Shown here piece by piece: positions 7,702 through 15,795 of a stretch of DNA of 64,000 bases. Below the pieces are notes generated by a model that saw only the letters and a list, made by a program, of their open reading frames with translations, had not been told where the DNA came from and searched no databases. The translations under genes and the position numbers were made by a program. The stretch comes from Leptofilum sp041748655 (GTDB taxonomy: Bacteria; Chloroflexota; Anaerolineae; Promineifilales; Promineifilaceae): contig JBGTCV010000032.1 of the NCBI GenBank assembly GCA_041748655.1, positions 1-64,000 on the forward strand, read 5' to 3'. The stretch's first letter is position 1. The number at the start of each line of letters is the position of its first letter.

Positions 7702-7828
7702 GGCGAGTAAAGGTGCAGGCGGCCAGAATGCCAGTGACTTGTTGCAAAAACCCAGCTATTATTCATATCCAAGGTCATCCGTGGCCGCCTGAACTCGCAC
7801 TTCTTGGCTCACGGGTGGCCTTTTATTT
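7702..7828 (+). ncRNA. Structured leader E4 with terminator and pseudoknot potential
   Basis: GCGAGT (7703-7708) pairs with ACTCGC in the loop (7793-7798). The hairpin stem is GGTCATCCG (7773-7781) against CGGGTGGCC (7812-7820), which differs from E3 yet still pairs at every position using G-U pairs. TTTTATTTTT follows. The downstream start codon is 17 bases beyond, so read-through of this hairpin would control the restriction-modification operon. Confidence 0.7.
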
Positions 7829-7844
7829 TTGAGGAATAATCTCC

Positions 7845-8648
7845 ATGGCACAAGAAGGTAGAAGCTCAAATTCTTTGAGCAAATTTGTCACTAACCCTGT
7901 TGTACTCGGATTTGTTACTGTCATCGGATTGCCTGTTGCTGTCATCGCAATCTTATTGGCCATTTATTTTTATAGAGACAACAGTTTAGATTTCGAATAT
8001 CAGCTTTCTCTACTAGCAACGCAATCAGCCAAACAGGATATTCAGATTTCACTAAGTTTCGAACAGAATCTTTTAGCAGCGCAGCGAGCCACAGTGGAGG
8101 TCGATAGAGCTTTGCTTCCTACGCCGCCACTACCTGCAGATAATAGTGATTACGCTCCAACAGCTACCTACATTGCTATCCAATCAGGTCAAATCGAAGC
8201 CACCAGTCAAGCTATACAGACAAGACAACATGAGATTGAAGCTACACAAACCTCCATTGCCCAAGTACCCCCAGCTACTGGATTTTCTGTGTCTGACGCA
8301 AATCAAGTTCCTTTAGACGAAAATTGTAATTATCAGCTCACTGGCATTGTCATTGGTGAGGGCAGAACGGGAGTTAACAACAACGATGTAGCCTATAAGC
8401 TAGCACAAGATGGCTACATAGTTGGTGACGCGATTAAGGCCACTATTGATGGGGTCTCTCTTGGAGACGATGGCGTCACCTTTATGATCAAACTTGCCGA
8501 ACCACACCAAAGAAGTGAACTAATCTTGAGAAATGGGGCTTTCTTCATTGTTGCACCTGAAGACGCTGAGGGTTTTCTCCGATTACGAGTAAGAAATCTC
8601 GAATGTCGAAAAATATTTCAAGAACTAATTACCTACCCACCAAGTTAA
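7845..8648 (+). CDS. Single-pass membrane protein of unknown function
   Basis: 267 residues. Residues about 18-43 (VVLGFVTVIGLPVAVIAILL) form one membrane helix. A long helical, Gln-rich region without prolines follows to about residue 145, then a compact domain (DENCNYQLTGIVIGEGRTG) that probably faces outward. It lies directly after leader E4 and 12 bases before the restriction-modification gene, so the two are probably cotranscribed. No family recognised. Confidence 0.7.
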   Translation: MAQEGRSSNSLSKFVTNPVVLGFVTVIGLPVAVIAILLAIYFYRDNSLDFEYQLSLLATQSAKQDIQISLSFEQNLLAAQRATVEVDRALLPTPPLPADNSDYAPTATYIAIQSGQIEATSQAIQTRQHEIEATQTSIAQVPPATGFSVSDANQVPLDENCNYQLTGIVIGEGRTGVNNNDVAYKLAQDGYIVGDAIKATIDGVSLGDDGVTFMIKLAEPHQRSELILRNGAFFIVAPEDAEGFLRLRVRNLECRKIFQELITYPPS

Positions 8649-8660
8649 ATATAGATTGCT

Positions 8661-11579
8661 ATGGCTACAACAATGACGCCCACTGAGTTTGTGGCGAAGT
8701 GGTCGCAGATTCAGCAGAAGGAAACGGCCGTTTCCCATTCCCACTTTTTTGACGTTTGTCACCTCGTTGGGCACAAGACGCCTCTGGCTTACGATCCCAC
8801 CGGCGAGCGGTTTTCGTTCGAGACCACCACCGCTAAGCCAGATGGTTCCAAAGGGTTTGCCGATGTCTTCTTCCGTGAGCGGTTTATTTGGGAATACAAA
8901 GGCCCGCACAAAGATTTAGACAAAGCGTACCAGCAGCTCCAGCTGTACCGTGAAGCGCTGGAAAACCCTCCCCTGCTGATTACCAGCGACATCCACACCA
9001 TTGTCATCCACACCAATTTCAACAACTACCCCATTCAGGAACATAAAATCACGCTGGACGAGATTCTGAAAGGGGATGGCGTAAAGAAGCTCTCCTGGGC
9101 TTTCTTTGAACCAGAACGGTTCAAGCCGGAGAAAACCCGGCAGAACATCACCAAAGCCACGGCCGATTCTTTATTGGCCGTGGCCACGGAGATGAAGCGT
9201 CACCGAGACTTCCTGGGAGAAGGACGTTTCACCAATGAGCAGCTGGCCCACTTCCTGGTCCGGCTGCTCTTTGCGCTGTTTGCCGAGGATATGGGGCTGC
9301 TGCCGGACAACCTGTTTACCCAGGTGGTCAAAGCACGTGGCGGCAATTACGGTGAGCTGCGGCCGGTCTTGCAGGAGCTGTTCGACAAGATGCGCGGTGG
9401 TGGCGTGTTTGGCATGTGGCGGATTCGGCACTTCAACGGCACCCTGTTTGATGATAACTTTGTGCCCGACGTCCCCCACGACTTGGGCAGACTGCTGATG
9501 CAGGCGGCCGAGCAGGATTGGTCACAGGTAGACCCCTCTATTTTTGGCACGCTGTTTGAGCGCGTCATCGATGAGGATAAACGGGCGCAGCTAGGGGCGC
9601 ACTACACCAGTGAAGACGACATTATGCTGATTGTGGAGCCGGTGCTGATGGAACCGCTCAAGCGCAAGTGGAACGAGGTACGCCAGGAAGCCAGCAAGCT
9701 GCTTAGGCTGGCCAGTGACGACGCCCAGACCCGGCAGCAGGTCCACCAGGTGCTGGTAGCGTTTGCGGCCGAAATTGCCGCCTTGCGCCTGCTGGACCCC
9801 GGCTGTGGCTCCGGTAACTTTTTGTACGTCGGGCTGCGGGAGCTGCTGAACCTGCAAAAAGAGGTCATCGCCTTTGCCGCCCGTTGGGGGCTACCGCCCA
9901 TCGAGCTGACCGCTGGGCCGGAGCAGCTATATGGAATAGAGATTAACCCGTACGCCCACGAGCTGGCCCAGATTACGGTCTGGATTGGCTACCTGCAATG
10001 GCGGGCTGAAAATGGGTTTGGTGAGATCAGCGACCCGATTTTACGGCCGTTGCGCAACATCAAGCGGATGGATGCGATTTTGGCTTATGATGAAAACGGC
10101 CATCCCGTTGAACCTGAATGGCCCGAAGCGGAAGTCATTATTGGCAATCCTCCATTTCTTGGTGGCCAAAAAATCAAACGTGAGTTTGGAAGTAAATATA
10201 CAAAAAGCATTCGCTTTTTATACAAAAATCGTGTTCCAGACGCCGCCGATTTAGTAACTTTTTGGTTTGAACGAGCGAGAGGCCAAATTAAGCAAGGGAA
10301 TGCAAAAAGAGCAGGATTGATCGCGACCCAAAATATTAGAGGTGAAGCAAGTAGGCCTGTCCTTGACCAAATTCAAATAGATTGCAATATATTTATGGCA
10401 TGGAGTGACCGCCCATGGGTTTTAGATGGGGCGGCAGTTCGAGTATCAATCGTGGGTTTTGATGATGGAACTGAAACCATGATGATTCTTGACGGTATCC
10501 CGGTTCAAAACATTAACTCAAATCTCTCCACGGGGTTAGACCTAGCTCAAGCGACATCGCTTAAGGAAAATGAAGCTCTTGGATTTATGGGAATTATTAG
10601 GAATGGACCCTTTGAGTTAAGTGAACAAGAAGCCAAACTCATGTTGGCGACCCAAAATAAAAATTCCGCCTATTCTAATAGTCAAGTAATCAAACGGTGG
10701 ATTCGTGGCCTTGACTTAACAGATAGACCTAAGAATACATGGATTATTGATTTCGGAACAGAGATGTCTTTGCAGAAAGCCGAGAATTACGAACTTCCAA
10801 TTGAGTATCTTCGAACGCATGTAAAGCCAATTAGGAATACAAAAGACGTAGACAAAATCCGAGAAGAGTGGTGGCTATTTGAAGGTCGCAGAAGTGGAAT
10901 GAGAAAAGCCCTTGAAGGGCTACAACGGTTCATAGCGACTACTTTAGTAGGTAAACATCGGCTTTTCAAATGGTTTGAAATCAGCACAATTCCAGATGCA
11001 AGAGTAGTAGTGATTGCGCGTGACGATGATTACTTTTTTGGTGTTCTCCATTCAAGAGCCCATGAGTTATGGGCTCTCGAAAAAGCTGCAATTCATGGGG
11101 ATGGAAAAGATGGGGGGCGCCCAACATATAATGTAACCACTTGTCTGGCCTCTTACCCCTTCCCCTGGCCACCCGGCCAGGAACCAGGCGAAGCTGAAGA
11201 CCCACACGTCGCTGCCATTGCCCAATGGGCGCGGGCGTTGGTGGCCTGGCGTGACAATTGGCTGAATCCGCCGCGTGAAGGCATGTACGCCGGGCTGGGC
11301 ACCGCCTACGACAAGTTGGTAGCCAAACGCACCCTCACCAACCTGTACAACGGCCTCGTCTACTATCGGGAAACCGTCAAAGCAGGCCAGCTCTTCGACC
11401 GCGCCGAGTTCGACAAAGTCACCCGCAAATCCGTCACCCCCGCCGACATCCAGGAACTCGATGATATACATGCTGCGTTGGATACGGCCGTGCTGGATGC
11501 CTACGGCTGGCCGCACAATCTGACAGATGAACAAATTTTGGAGAGGCTTCTGGCTCTAAATTTGGAGAGGGCAAAGTGA
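8661..11579 (+). CDS. Type IIG/IIL restriction-modification enzyme (MmeI-like)
   Basis: 972 residues with nuclease, methyltransferase and target recognition in one chain. The N-terminus carries a PD-(D/E)XK-type site: D68, E78 and K80 in ADVFFRERFIWEYK. A helical connector follows. The N6-adenine methyltransferase has motif I DPGCGSGNFL near 378-387 and motif IV GNPPF near 494-498. The region from about 640 to 850 should be the DNA-reading domain. It modifies one strand of host DNA and cuts unmodified phage DNA. The gene becomes AT-richer after about 10,130, consistent with a swapped recognition domain. The stop overlaps a downstream GTG. Confidence 0.88.
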   Translation: MATTMTPTEFVAKWSQIQQKETAVSHSHFFDVCHLVGHKTPLAYDPTGERFSFETTTAKPDGSKGFADVFFRERFIWEYKGPHKDLDKAYQQLQLYREALENPPLLITSDIHTIVIHTNFNNYPIQEHKITLDEILKGDGVKKLSWAFFEPERFKPEKTRQNITKATADSLLAVATEMKRHRDFLGEGRFTNEQLAHFLVRLLFALFAEDMGLLPDNLFTQVVKARGGNYGELRPVLQELFDKMRGGGVFGMWRIRHFNGTLFDDNFVPDVPHDLGRLLMQAAEQDWSQVDPSIFGTLFERVIDEDKRAQLGAHYTSEDDIMLIVEPVLMEPLKRKWNEVRQEASKLLRLASDDAQTRQQVHQVLVAFAAEIAALRLLDPGCGSGNFLYVGLRELLNLQKEVIAFAARWGLPPIELTAGPEQLYGIEINPYAHELAQITVWIGYLQWRAENGFGEISDPILRPLRNIKRMDAILAYDENGHPVEPEWPEAEVIIGNPPFLGGQKIKREFGSKYTKSIRFLYKNRVPDAADLVTFWFERARGQIKQGNAKRAGLIATQNIRGEASRPVLDQIQIDCNIFMAWSDRPWVLDGAAVRVSIVGFDDGTETMMILDGIPVQNINSNLSTGLDLAQATSLKENEALGFMGIIRNGPFELSEQEAKLMLATQNKNSAYSNSQVIKRWIRGLDLTDRPKNTWIIDFGTEMSLQKAENYELPIEYLRTHVKPIRNTKDVDKIREEWWLFEGRRSGMRKALEGLQRFIATTLVGKHRLFKWFEISTIPDARVVVIARDDDYFFGVLHSRAHELWALEKAAIHGDGKDGGRPTYNVTTCLASYPFPWPPGQEPGEAEDPHVAAIAQWARALVAWRDNWLNPPREGMYAGLGTAYDKLVAKRTLTNLYNGLVYYRETVKAGQLFDRAEFDKVTRKSVTPADIQELDDIHAALDTAVLDAYGWPHNLTDEQILERLLALNLERAK

Positions 11580-11653
11580 CACAAGGCAAAAACCATGCGA
11601 AACTGGATTTCAACCTCACCCCCGAAGAAATCGCCATCGTCGAGGGCAGGTAG
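11576..11653 (+). pseudogene. Truncated ORF coupled to the restriction-modification gene
   Basis: GTG 11576 overlaps the upstream stop in a GTGA arrangement typical of translational coupling. The frame reads LDFNLTPEEIAIVEGR and then a stop after 25 codons. It looks like the first residues of a second gene that was lost at the cassette edge. The partner could have been another restriction-system or helicase gene, which cannot be told. Confidence 0.45.
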
Positions 11654-11768
11654 CCATTTTTAAGAAACGGCCGCTTTCCTGTGAACCGGAGAGTGCACTA
11701 AATTGGCGAGATATTATTTTATTCTAACTTAATTAATATGGTTAGACCCATCAAATAGGAGGCATTAA

Positions 11769-12203
11769 GTGTCCACACGTCCTTTACGTAGATTAGCATC
11801 AATTTTGTTAGTATTACTAACTTTTACTGTTGGGTGTTCAGGAACTAGTAACAGCACGCCATTACCCACCCCTACGCCATCAAACATACAACCAGACGAT
11901 ATATGGGATGTTATCTTTAATTGTAGCAGTGGAAGGTGTACTACTGCACAGGAGGAACAACTCCTAAACCAATTTGTTGGAACAAGAGTGCGTTGGACCG
12001 AACGCGTTACTGATGTTGATGGAAATGGCACTGTAAGAATCATTACATCAGGCCTTTTTTTAGATTTGTATGGAATCCCCAGGTCCCAGACAAATGCTTT
12101 AAGAGTACGGGATGAAATAACATTTGAAGGTACTCTTGCTATTTCACCTGACAGGCTAAATGAATTATTTTGGGAAGTAAGAAACGCTGTGATCATTCCT
12201 TAA
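11769..12203 (+). CDS. Small lipoprotein of unknown function
   Basis: 144 residues from GTG 11769, with AGGAGG 8 bases upstream. The signal peptide ends in the lipobox TVGC (Cys 23), followed by a Ser/Thr/Pro linker (TPLPTPTPS). The body has two cysteines (FNCSSGRC) and reads like an OB-type beta-barrel (VGTRVRWTERVTDV, VRDEITFEGTL). The gene is AT-richer than its neighbours. No family assigned. Confidence 0.7.
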   Translation: MSTRPLRRLASILLVLLTFTVGCSGTSNSTPLPTPTPSNIQPDDIWDVIFNCSSGRCTTAQEEQLLNQFVGTRVRWTERVTDVDGNGTVRIITSGLFLDLYGIPRSQTNALRVRDEITFEGTLAISPDRLNELFWEVRNAVIIP

Positions 12204-12244
12204 GCTACACTTGTTCCTTAGCTGATTATGGTTTTTCTGCAAAT

Positions 12245-12288
12245 TTGACCCGAACGTCCGTTCCCCTCTACAATATCCTTCAACGGAC
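12245..12288 (+). promoter_or_regulatory. Promoter flanked by a 7-bp inverted repeat (operator)
   Basis: TTGACC (12245-12250), 18 bases, TACAAT (12269-12274). GTCCGTT (12256-12262) and AACGGAC (12282-12288) are exact inverted repeats placed symmetrically around the -10 box, the layout of a repressor site. Confidence 0.5.
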
Positions 12289-12320
12289 AACCTGATAACT
12301 ACCGAGTCTCATTAATCAAA

Positions 12321-12356
12321 TATCCGGACCGACAGCAAGTCGGTCCGGATATTTTT
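12321..12356 (+). terminator. Strong 13-bp terminator after the 12,245 promoter
   Basis: TATCCGGACCGAC pairs perfectly with GTCGGTCCGGATA around the loop AGCAA, then TTTTTAT. With the promoter it would make an RNA of about 75 nt and no gene, so a small RNA or a decoy transcript is possible. Confidence 0.8.
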
Positions 12357-12796
12357 ATATCTCCCGGTTAGGATGACGTCTTTATAAGAGGCTGTGGCCG
12401 GTGACCTCTCCGCGCCATCTTCCCCCCATATTTTTCAGGCTCTGGTACAAGCAGCCAAGTCCGTCCACCACCACACACGTCATCCCAGGGGGCTATTCAC
12501 CTTCCATTTCCAACTATGGATCATAAAAAAGAGGGAGGGCAAGGGCCACAATCAGGAGGGTTAACCCTTGCCCAATCCTGCCGCTAAACAAAACTATGCG
12601 TTTCCAATTTGTCAGCCCTGATCAAAAAGGTTTCACAACCATACCAACCAGGTTTTCGTGCCTAACATCAGGAGGAATTGCCAACGACAGAACGGCCAAA
12701 GAATACCAAATTTTGTGGGATGGGACAATAAAATAATTCGCCAAATCAAACAGCAAGCGGGACTAATGTCATATAAATCTTAAGGTCCCAGACCTA
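12357..12796 (+). other. Non-coding stretch before the portal operon
   Basis: No gene is supportable here. One inverted repeat, GGGCAAGGG with CCCTTGCCC around 12,540-12,575, could form a hairpin. A possible -10 box TATACT at 12,797 may start the head operon, but I see no good -35 box. Confidence 0.4.
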
Positions 12797-12832
12797 TATA
12801 CTAACCACACAACTTATTCATTGAGCGCACGA

Positions 12833-12884
12833 CGCCCCTTTGGAACAGACCGCACGACGGCCGTTTCAACAGGGGCGTTTTTTA
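12833..12884 (+). terminator. Leader hairpin before the portal operon
   Basis: CGCCCC (12833-12838) pairs with GGGGCG (12872-12877), followed by six T. The loop contains ACAGACCG and ACGGCCGTT, the same words found in the hairpin at 15,606-15,651. It lies just before the next start codon and resembles the leader terminators of the cargo modules. Confidence 0.6.
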
Positions 12885-12896
12885 TTTAATCAACAC

Positions 12897-13235
12897 ATGG
12901 CCGAACTACTTACCAAAGACGATCTACTCATTATTCTCTACCGCATGGTATTGACCCTGCGCAATACCGCACTCTGCGGCCCGAACAGCACCTTCTCTCA
13001 AGAGCTGATGGAAAAGCTAGGGAATCCCGAACCCGGCGATCTGGTCATGCGGCACCGCATAGACAATGACCCCGTTGCCCTGAAAATCGCCAAGCTGGTT
13101 TTTAGCATCCCGGCCACAGAAAACAATCCATGTTCGCACACGGTCATGCTAATGGACGGCAGCGTAACCACCTGGCGCAACGAGCGCATTTACAAAATAC
13201 CCACGGCCGTTTTTGTGACGAGGCAGCCCCGATGA
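12897..13235 (+). CDS. Phage protein of unknown function upstream of portal
   Basis: 112 residues from ATG 12897; an in-frame TTG at 12840 is rejected because it would lie inside the hairpin. The sequence is helical at the start (LLIILYRMVLTLR) and has a beta-like C-terminal half (CSHTVMLMDGSVTTWRNERIYKI). Its stop overlaps the following small ORF. No family recognised. Confidence 0.6.
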   Translation: MAELLTKDDLLIILYRMVLTLRNTALCGPNSTFSQELMEKLGNPEPGDLVMRHRIDNDPVALKIAKLVFSIPATENNPCSHTVMLMDGSVTTWRNERIYKIPTAVFVTRQPR

Positions 13236-13297
13236 ACGGCCGTCATATCACCATGCCCGAAGCTAGCCAGCGCTGGCAGGGAGCGAAAGCCCGATGA
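13232..13297 (+). CDS. Very small ORF linking two phage genes
   Basis: 21 residues (MNGRHITMPEASQRWQGAKA and one more). Both ends overlap neighbours by four bases as ATGA, so it would chain translation into the portal gene. It may be a real micro-protein or only a translational coupler. Confidence 0.35.
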   Translation: MNGRHITMPEASQRWQGAKAR

Positions 13298-14868
13298 TTC
13301 TGCCCGATCAGATCAACCTGGCTACCATTGCGTTCATGCAGCACCAGATGGACGAGGAGCTGGAGATTCAGGCCCGCGTGGTGAAGGCTCGCGCCCTGCT
13401 GGATGGCTACTACGACAGCAATCTGGCCACCGAAACCGCTTCCTCTCTGGTGGGTGGCTCAGCGGCAGACATCGAAGCCCCCAACCTGAGCGAGATCACC
13501 ATCCGCACCATTGTGCGCCGGGTGGACGTCCAGGGCGTCACCGGCACCGACGAGACGCTGGTCGAATGGATTGAAAACGTCTACGAAGCGATTGGCGTGG
13601 ACATCATGCAGGGGGAGCTGCATCAATGGGTGGAGCGGGACGGCGAAGCGTTTGCCATCGTAGATTACAACCGAATCGCCCCACGGCCGTGGGATGAAAA
13701 CGCCACCGGTATGCCCAGCCTCATTATCAAGGAGCGGTACACCAGCGCCGAGGTCAGCTACGGCGATGAGGTGGGCAGCAACAATGGCTGTAAAGCCCAT
13801 TACCGCAACAACGACCCCCACCAGCCGCTGGAGATGATCAGCGACCGCTGGATTGAGACGATCTACGAAAACGAAGAAGAGGTTGTCACCCAGCGGATGA
13901 ACCTCTACATTGCCGATCAGCCCCTCACCCGCGCCCGCGTCGAGAAGTACGTCATGAACGAGGAAGGGGAGTGGACGGAGTACAAGGCCAACTACATTGA
14001 CGAGACCGGCAAAGAGGTGCCGGAGGAGTGGCCTATCTGGTGGACAGAAGACCAGACGGAAAACGGCCGTTCTTACCCCCTGATTGCCGTCCATTTTCGC
14101 AATGAGGAAATCCAGCCCATCACCCGCAAAATTTGGGGCTTACAGCACGCGATGGATCACGGCTGGAGCAGCTTCCTGAGCAGCATGGCCTTATCAGGCC
14201 ACCAGCTGCTTAAATTCTTTGGCTGGATGCCCACCACGGACGGCAAGGAACCGGCCAGCGACGGATCCAACCTGATGCGCGTCAAGGCCCGCTCCCTCAT
14301 TGGCACCGCCAAGAAGAAGCCAGACGAGGCCAGTCTGGAGCCAATCCAGGCGGGCGACATTGCCCAGGCGATCAACGCCATGGACAAGATTGCCATCTAT
14401 GCCGCCTTTGTGTCCGGCCTGCCGATCAACAACTTCATTATCTCCAAAAGCGTGGCCAGCAGCTCCACCCTGCGCCAGGGTGAAGCCGACATGATCGCCC
14501 ACGTCAACGCCCTGCACCGCCTGTTAGGCCGCAGCTGGTCCCAGGTGTTTGAGCTGTTCCGCCTGATGGAAATGCTCTACGGCGACACCCAATTTACCCC
14601 ATCGGGCGTACGGCCGATTTGGGCACCACCGGAGACGGTCAACGTCGAGGCCCGCAGCCAGGAAGCTGTGGCCCAGAAGGCCACCGGCGTGCCCGACCAA
14701 TATATTTGGCGGCACGTCTGGGGCTACACTGAAAAGCAGGTTGACGCCATGCAGGCAGCATTGGCCGAACTCGAAAAAAGCATGGGAACTGCTGATGAAG
14801 AAGTCGGAGACGACCCCGACAGCGAAGCAGATACGGCCGTTGACGAGACGGCCGTAGGAGAATCGTGA
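13294..14868 (+). CDS. Phage portal protein
   Basis: 524 residues, forming the dodecameric ring through which DNA enters the capsid. Size and position ahead of the scaffold and capsid genes fit. The protein shows a helical N-terminal stretch and the beta-rich wing. A long stem and crown helix region follows (GDIAQAINAMDKIAIYAAFVSGLP, split here at about residues 353-376), and then STLRQGEADM, as in many siphovirus portals. The C-terminus is an acidic tail (EEVGDDPDSEADT) encoded in part by ACGGCCGT repeats. It is normally next to terL but is displaced here by the cargo. Confidence 0.82.
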   Translation: MILPDQINLATIAFMQHQMDEELEIQARVVKARALLDGYYDSNLATETASSLVGGSAADIEAPNLSEITIRTIVRRVDVQGVTGTDETLVEWIENVYEAIGVDIMQGELHQWVERDGEAFAIVDYNRIAPRPWDENATGMPSLIIKERYTSAEVSYGDEVGSNNGCKAHYRNNDPHQPLEMISDRWIETIYENEEEVVTQRMNLYIADQPLTRARVEKYVMNEEGEWTEYKANYIDETGKEVPEEWPIWWTEDQTENGRSYPLIAVHFRNEEIQPITRKIWGLQHAMDHGWSSFLSSMALSGHQLLKFFGWMPTTDGKEPASDGSNLMRVKARSLIGTAKKKPDEASLEPIQAGDIAQAINAMDKIAIYAAFVSGLPINNFIISKSVASSSTLRQGEADMIAHVNALHRLLGRSWSQVFELFRLMEMLYGDTQFTPSGVRPIWAPPETVNVEARSQEAVAQKATGVPDQYIWRHVWGYTEKQVDAMQAALAELEKSMGTADEEVGDDPDSEADTAVDETAVGES

Positions 14869-14907
14869 GATAATTCTGTATCATCTCTTTGAGGGAGAGC
14901 AAGATTT

Positions 14908-15261
14908 ATGCGCGTTACATCGCTAAAACAAACACGGCAAAGAGCCAGCAGGCTACAGCACAGGCTGAAAGAGCAGGCTGTAAAGAAGCAAATAGAAGCC
15001 TTCAACAGACTTGTTGAAGCAGGTATAGGTCTGGTCAAATATTGGGCGCTGGCTGGAGACATCGAAGAGGATCACATTGCCATCCTAAGCGCCCTGCTGG
15101 CATTCACAGACAGCAGCTACTACAGTGACAAACCCCGCAAAGCCAAGACCGACGCTTTAGGTCTCGCCTTGCGGGCAGCATATCTTTACGGAAAGTTCGG
15201 AGGGGTAGCTCCTCACGAACCGCAGCCGGAGACAGAGACGGAGCCACAAGATGGCCAATAA
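14908..15261 (+). CDS. Phage protein of unknown function
   Basis: 117 residues. The N-terminal 35 are basic and coiled-coil-like (QRASRLQHRLKEQAVKKQ). The middle is hydrophobic helical (GLVKYWALAGD) and the tail acidic (PQPETETEPQDGQ). AGGGAG lies upstream. It overlaps the next gene by 11 bases. No family recognised. Confidence 0.6.
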   Translation: MRVTSLKQTRQRASRLQHRLKEQAVKKQIEAFNRLVEAGIGLVKYWALAGDIEEDHIAILSALLAFTDSSYYSDKPRKAKTDALGLALRAAYLYGKFGGVAPHEPQPETETEPQDGQ

Positions 15262-15469
15262 TGGCACCCCCACTTGGAAAGAAGTGAGAAGCGGCACCGG
15301 CCGTTTGCTGTTCAAATTTAACCCAGCAAAGAACATCATTGAGCATAAAAGCGGCCAGAAGGTGTACCTTGTCGATTTAGACGATCAGACCGTAAGTGTA
15401 AGACCTCCCAAGATAGCGAAGGAGCCGAAACTATTTGGGTCAACCGGCCTATTAAATTGGCCGCCGTAA
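15251..15469 (+). CDS. Small beta-rich phage protein
   Basis: 72 residues. The sequence alternates like a small beta barrel (GTGRLLFKFNPAKNIIEHK, GQKVYLVDLDDQTVSV), possibly a KOW/SH3-like fold. Its start overlaps the previous gene. No function can be given. A tRNA-like element follows 23 bases after its stop. Confidence 0.6.
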   Translation: MANNGTPTWKEVRSGTGRLLFKFNPAKNIIEHKSGQKVYLVDLDDQTVSVRPPKIAKEPKLFGSTGLLNWPP

Positions 15470-15492
15470 AAACATAAACTGAAACCGTTACC

Positions 15493-15576
15493 GGGCTGGT
15501 AGCTCAATTAGGCAGAGCGCCACCGCAGGGAGAATACCCAGCGGCGGAGGTTGCTGGTTCAATTCCAGCGCAGCCC
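15493..15576 (+). ncRNA. tRNA-like RNA with an extended anticodon arm
   Basis: The 84-nt segment has an acceptor stem (GGGCTGG / GCAGCCC, one G-G mismatch at its base), a normal D arm (GCTC AATTAGGCA GAGC) and a perfect T arm (GCTGG TTCAATT CCAGC). In place of a 7-base anticodon loop there is an 11-step stem (CCACCGCAGGG against CCCAGCGGCGG, two mismatches) capped by AGAATA. There is no U33 and no legible anticodon, so it probably does not decode. It lies in the head operon between two genes. It could be a tRNA mimic, a processing site or a decayed tRNA. Confidence 0.65.
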
Positions 15577-15605
15577 CCCATACAACTTAGACCAGAGCGC
15601 GAAGA

Positions 15606-15651
15606 CGCCCACCAGGACAGACCGTTTAACGGCCGTTCCGGTGGGCGTTTT
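15606..15651 (+). terminator. Hairpin before the scaffold gene
   Basis: CGCCCACC pairs with GGTGGGCG, followed by TTTTCC. The loop includes ACAGACCG and AACGGCCGTT, as in the hairpin at 12,833. It may process or partly terminate the message between the portal and capsid blocks. Confidence 0.55.
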
Positions 15652-15795
15652 CCTTTTTACCAACCTATTCAAACGGCCAGCAGCAGGTAACAAGCGGCAT
15701 CGTGGCCCCCCAACAACGCAAAGCACACCGCAGCCAATCGGGGATGAGAGTGCTAACACGACCGCTGGCCAGCTTGGAATTTTCAGGAGCGAACT

